From the NCBI GenBank assembly GCA_024695315.1, contig JAILIJ010000330.1, positions 1 to 6,042 on the forward strand: 6,042 nt of DNA, given 5' to 3'. Shown in pieces: positions 5,960 to 6,042 of the stretch. A model generated the notes under the pieces. That model ran no database searches and was not told the origin of the DNA. It worked only from the letters and a program-made list of their open reading frames with translations. Position 1 is the first letter of the stretch. Every line of letters begins with the position of its first letter. A program made the position numbers and the translations under genes. The stretch comes from Bacteroidaceae bacterium. Lineage in GTDB: Bacteria; Bacteroidota; Bacteroidia; Bacteroidales; Bacteroidaceae.

Positions 5960-5978
5960 GATAATCCATTTTATGTGG

Positions 5979-5986
5979 CAAAGATA
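5979..5986 (-). promoter_or_regulatory. -7 promoter element for the amidase-MCE operon
   Basis: TATCTTTG on the minus strand is an exact TAnnTTTG match. No TTTG is present at the expected 19-20 bp upstream (6006-6010 reads GAAAC on the minus strand), so the -33 element is weak or absent and an activator may be needed. Transcription would start near 5973, about 14 nt before the ATG at 5959. Confidence 0.55.
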
Positions 5987-5990
5987 ACGA

Positions 5991-6003
5991 ATTTGAATCA
6001 AAT
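5991..6003. repeat. 13-bp perfect palindrome beside the amidase -7 box (candidate operator)
   Basis: ATTTGAATCAAAT consists of two perfect 6-base arms around a single central A. It lies 4 bp upstream of the -7 element, between the -7 and -33 positions, where a bound repressor would block RNA polymerase. The regulatory role is inferred from symmetry and position. Confidence 0.35.
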
Positions 6004-6007
6004 GTGT

Positions 6008-6028
6008 TTCTTTTTTTATAAAAAAGAA
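6008..6028. repeat. 21-bp A/T-tract palindrome upstream of the amidase promoter
   Basis: Nine-base arms TTCTTTTTT (6008-6016) and AAAAAAGAA (6020-6028) are perfect complements around a 3-bp centre TAT. It lies at and just upstream of the expected -33 position. Possible roles are a curved or UP-like A-tract element helping a weak -33 box, or the terminator hairpin of a gene beyond the window edge. Low complexity makes chance plausible. Confidence 0.3.
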
Positions 6029-6042
6029 GAAAAGAATATCCT

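Noticed and set aside
5960..6001. N-terminal extension of the amidase starting at 6001
   Set aside because: The extension runs through an exact -7 promoter box and a palindrome, and it would displace an otherwise normal signal peptide from the N-terminus.

Overview
The window looks like chromosomal DNA of a Bacteroidales bacterium, most likely Prevotellaceae (Prevotella/Segatella type). Three things point there: the style of the DnaA protein (Walker A GPSGCGKT, domain IV signature NRNHATVLHA), an MCE protein ending in a PKRYVHFSLFGKK-like tail, and promoters that fit the Bacteroidetes pattern (TTTG at -33, TAnnTTTG at -7) rather than the E. coli -35/-10 pattern. The DNA is AT-rich between genes and Shine-Dalgarno sequences are mostly absent. 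All assignments come from reading motifs; no database search was possible.

Layout from left to right. Positions 1-500 (minus) hold the N-terminal part of an MFS transporter of the hexuronate/anion:cation symporter type, cut by the window edge. Positions 579-941 (minus) are folB, dihydroneopterin aldolase of folate synthesis. It is divergent from a flavin NAD(P)H nitroreductase at 1055-1792 (plus). Their 113-bp shared spacer contains two promoters and an inverted repeat lying across both -33 regions. A strong two-way terminator at 1881-1923 separates the nitroreductase from the convergent dnaA (1972-3402, minus).

Upstream of dnaA is a 319-bp spacer (3403-3721) with a dnaA promoter, an inverted repeat over its -33 box, a possible 32-codon basic small ORF and a hairpin. 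To the right, on the minus strand, an N-acetylmuramoyl-L-alanine amidase with a SPOR-like C-terminus (4676-5959) is followed after 51 bp by an MCE/MlaD-like membrane-anchored protein (3722-4624). The pair looks like one envelope-maintenance operon read from a promoter at about 5979-5986, which itself sits next to two palindromes.

The gene content is mostly housekeeping: replication initiation, folate synthesis, cell-wall hydrolysis, lipid trafficking, redox and uptake. I see no insertion sequence, CRISPR array, tRNA, rRNA, phage gene or defence system. The less-described material is in the spacers: paired inverted repeats overlapping promoter elements, very short predicted leaders, the small ORF before dnaA, and the orphan amidase-MCE pair.
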